Assembly (NCBI GenBank): GCA_018969455.1
Contig: JAGWYI010000147.1
Span: 1-8,563, forward strand
DNA length: 8,563 nt
Direction: 5' to 3'
From: Bacteroidota bacterium
GTDB taxonomy: Bacteria; Bacteroidota; Bacteroidia; Chitinophagales; Saprospiraceae
Shown piece by piece: positions 6,697 to 8,563 of the stretch. How positions within the stretch are numbered: the stretch's first letter is position 1; each line of letters begins with the position of its first letter. A model generated the notes under the pieces. The model saw only the letters and a list, made by a program, of their open reading frames with translations. It had not been told where the DNA came from and ran no database searches. A program made the position numbers and the translations under genes.

Positions 6697-8547
6697 ATGA
6701 TGAAGTCGTTCATGTACAAATTTTTGTTTGCTGCCTGCATCCTGTCTGCAGGTATACTGAAAGCACAACCTGCTCCATTCTGGTCGGAAGATTTTCATGC
6801 AGGGTTCCCTGCAGGCTGGTCTACCAAAGATGCCAGCAATCAAGGCGTCGTGTGGACCTGGTGTTCCAACCCGGAAGCGGGCAACAGCGAAGCCGGTTGC
6901 TCTCCCATCTTTGACGATGCTTTGAACAACCAAATTCCCTTCCAAGCCGCAACCGCAACCAATGGTTTTATGACAGTTGACTCCGATATGGCAGGTCAAC
7001 TTTCCCAAAATCACAAATCACAGTTAACCACTTCCAAAATCAACTGTACCGGAAAATCACAGGTTTTTATCACCTTCCAAACCCATGCCGGCCGATATGT
7101 GGTTGATTTGGCTGATGGCGCTTTGCTTCAGGTGAGCAACAACAACGGCACTACCTGGACTGATTTTGCCGTATTCCCCGGATTCACAGAGCGTTGGACA
7201 AAAAATCCGGAAGAACCCGTTATCGACCTTTCTTCTGTTGCTGCCAACCAGGCAAATGTACTTTTGCGCTGGCAATGGGAAGGCAACTGGGAATATTACT
7301 GGAACCTCGATGACATCAAATTGTACGACCAAAACCCGACTGCCCGCCACAATATGGCCATCGGAGATTTCTTTTACCCCGCTTCCAGCTTTGCACAGCC
7401 AGTTTCTCAAATCGCTGCCGATACCTTCGGATTCTATGCTTACCTTTCTAATAAAGGCTTGTTGACGCAAAACAATGTTGTTTTGAAAGCATGGGTTGAA
7501 GAAGAAGGCGGTGCCGTGGTTTATGCCGATAGCGTAACGGTACCTGCCCTCGCCCCAGGCGTAGTTGATACTGCCATTATCCTCAACAATGTGTTTGCTC
7601 CAACCAACCTGGCAGTAGGCGCTTATTTCGTGCATTACAGCGTGCGGGCCGACTCTACCGACCAACGCCCAACGGATAATGCCGTAAGCAAACCCTTTGT
7701 TGTAACCGATTTCACGTTCTCTAAAGAAAATGTACCGCAACTGGCTACGCGTACCTCGCAGGATATCGCATGGACTGTTGCAAATACCTATCGCATTACT
7801 TCCGGCTTGCTCGATAAATATGTGGCAAAAACCGCTTCCTTCTCGTTTGGTACCAACCCAACCGAGTTGCCTATTGAAAACGTAAAGGGTACAGTTGAAC
7901 TCTTTAAAGTAAATGATGATGTTCCCGCCAACTGGGCCGGATTTGACAATACCCAACTCTTCAGCGGAAGCCTTACCTGGGTGGGCTACTATGACTATGC
8001 CGCAACAGCAGGTATCCAAAATGGCGATTTGCAAACCACAGATATTTTGGATCTGAACAGTGGCTTGCCAGGTGTAGAACTCGAGTCTGGCGCCCGCTAT
8101 GTGCTGGCATTGAGCTACGATGATGCATCAAAGGCTGCCAACCACTTCTTCAACAAAGACATTAATTATACAGATGTGGTGAGCACCATGGTATTTACCG
8201 ATCGTTGGTATTTGGCTGGTTTCGGTTCCGATTATGCGGCAGTTTTGCGCATGGATATTGCTTTGGCTACTTCCGTAGACAACAAACCATTGCCAGAAAA
8301 TGCCTTTAACATTTTCCCCAACCCGGTTTCCGATGTGTTGCGCCTGAAAGTAGATTTCAATGAACCTACCGATGCAACTGTAACCATCGCTCAGCTCGAC
8401 GGCCGCGTTATTCGCTATGAAAATCGCAAAGCCCTCACCAACGATGTTCTCAGCTATCAGTTGCCTAACTTGCCTGCAGGAAACTACCTGGCTCGTATCG
8501 CAACCAAAGAAGGTACCAAAACCAAGAAATTTGTAGTGGTACACTAA
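6697..8547 (+). CDS. Secreted choice-of-anchor-J-like protein with T9SS type A sorting domain
   Basis: This 616-residue extracellular or surface protein is of unknown exact function. Residues 1-24 form a signal peptide: Lys-containing start, hydrophobic core FLFAACILSAGIL, and cleavage probable near KAQ. Residues about 26-212 resemble the choice-of-anchor-J beta-sandwich found in Bacteroidota adhesins and peptidases, with an N-terminal WSEDFHAGFPAGW motif and a closing YYWNLDDIKLYD strand. Cys56 and Cys68 could form a disulfide. Residues about 213-335 look like an Ig/CARDB-type beta module. Residues about 336-525 are unrecognised. Residues 535-616 are the Por/T9SS sorting domain: NIFPNPVSDVL, then LDGRVI, LPAGNYLARI and a KKFVVVH end. 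In this family the C-terminal domain directs export across the outer membrane through PorU/SprA-type machinery and is usually removed. No catalytic motif is visible, so adhesion or carbohydrate binding is a guess. Met1, Met2 (6700) and Met6 (6712) are all usable starts. The gene follows glnS by 96 bp and is probably a separate unit. Confidence 0.88.
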   Translation: MMKSFMYKFLFAACILSAGILKAQPAPFWSEDFHAGFPAGWSTKDASNQGVVWTWCSNPEAGNSEAGCSPIFDDALNNQIPFQAATATNGFMTVDSDMAGQLSQNHKSQLTTSKINCTGKSQVFITFQTHAGRYVVDLADGALLQVSNNNGTTWTDFAVFPGFTERWTKNPEEPVIDLSSVAANQANVLLRWQWEGNWEYYWNLDDIKLYDQNPTARHNMAIGDFFYPASSFAQPVSQIAADTFGFYAYLSNKGLLTQNNVVLKAWVEEEGGAVVYADSVTVPALAPGVVDTAIILNNVFAPTNLAVGAYFVHYSVRADSTDQRPTDNAVSKPFVVTDFTFSKENVPQLATRTSQDIAWTVANTYRITSGLLDKYVAKTASFSFGTNPTELPIENVKGTVELFKVNDDVPANWAGFDNTQLFSGSLTWVGYYDYAATAGIQNGDLQTTDILDLNSGLPGVELESGARYVLALSYDDASKAANHFFNKDINYTDVVSTMVFTDRWYLAGFGSDYAAVLRMDIALATSVDNKPLPENAFNIFPNPVSDVLRLKVDFNEPTDATVTIAQLDGRVIRYENRKALTNDVLSYQLPNLPAGNYLARIATKEGTKTKKFVVVH

Positions 8548-8563
8548 GAAACTGTTTTAAAAC

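Noticed and set aside
7057..8034. Minus-strand open frame (325 codons) opposite the secreted-protein gene
   Set aside because: It is antisense to a protein with a signal peptide and T9SS domain. Its product shows no recognisable motif, so it is a shadow frame.
8554..8563. GTTTTAAAAC palindrome at the window end
   Set aside because: It is a short AT-rich palindrome cut by the window edge. It could be the start of a terminator after the secreted-protein gene, but this cannot be judged.

Overview
The window looks like chromosomal DNA from a member of the Bacteroidota. Four observations support this. There is a type IX secretion (T9SS) C-terminal sorting domain on the last gene. Promoter -7 boxes of the TAnnTTTG type occur upstream of several genes. 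Clear Shine-Dalgarno sites are absent. The glutaminyl-tRNA synthetase is a full-length direct-charging type. GC content appears moderate. A Saprospiria/Chitinophagia-like lineage is my guess only; nothing in the sequence proves it.

Layout, left to right. Positions 1-445 (minus) hold the first 148 codons of a TetR/AcrR-family repressor whose 3' end lies outside the window. Directly upstream is a perfect 10-bp inverted repeat (452-484) whose spacer contains the repressor's own putative -7 box, a typical autoregulatory arrangement. Positions 446-1197 contain no gene I can defend. They hold an imperfect inverted repeat (529-599), a short hairpin (864-878) and a strong 11-bp hairpin (1137-1163) that probably ends the transcript of the next gene. 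Positions 1198-2862 (minus) encode a PolX-family protein: helix-hairpin-helix region, polymerase palm and PHP phosphoesterase domain. Its palm has lost all three expected catalytic carboxylates, while the PHP metal ligands look complete. Positions 2863-3030 form a divergent promoter region, with a -7 box on each strand.

To the right, the plus strand carries argS (3031-4875) and glnS (4933-6600), separated by 57 bp with no obvious terminator and probably cotranscribed. They charge tRNA-Arg and tRNA-Gln. After a 96-bp gap comes a 616-residue secreted protein (6697-8547) with a signal peptide, a choice-of-anchor-J-like N-terminal module and a T9SS type A sorting domain. It is probably a separate transcription unit.

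Most of the window is ordinary housekeeping and accessory sequence. I do not see a new multi-gene system. The observations most worth following are the apparently polymerase-dead PolX with an intact PHP nuclease site, and the compact self-regulating operator/promoter of the TetR gene.
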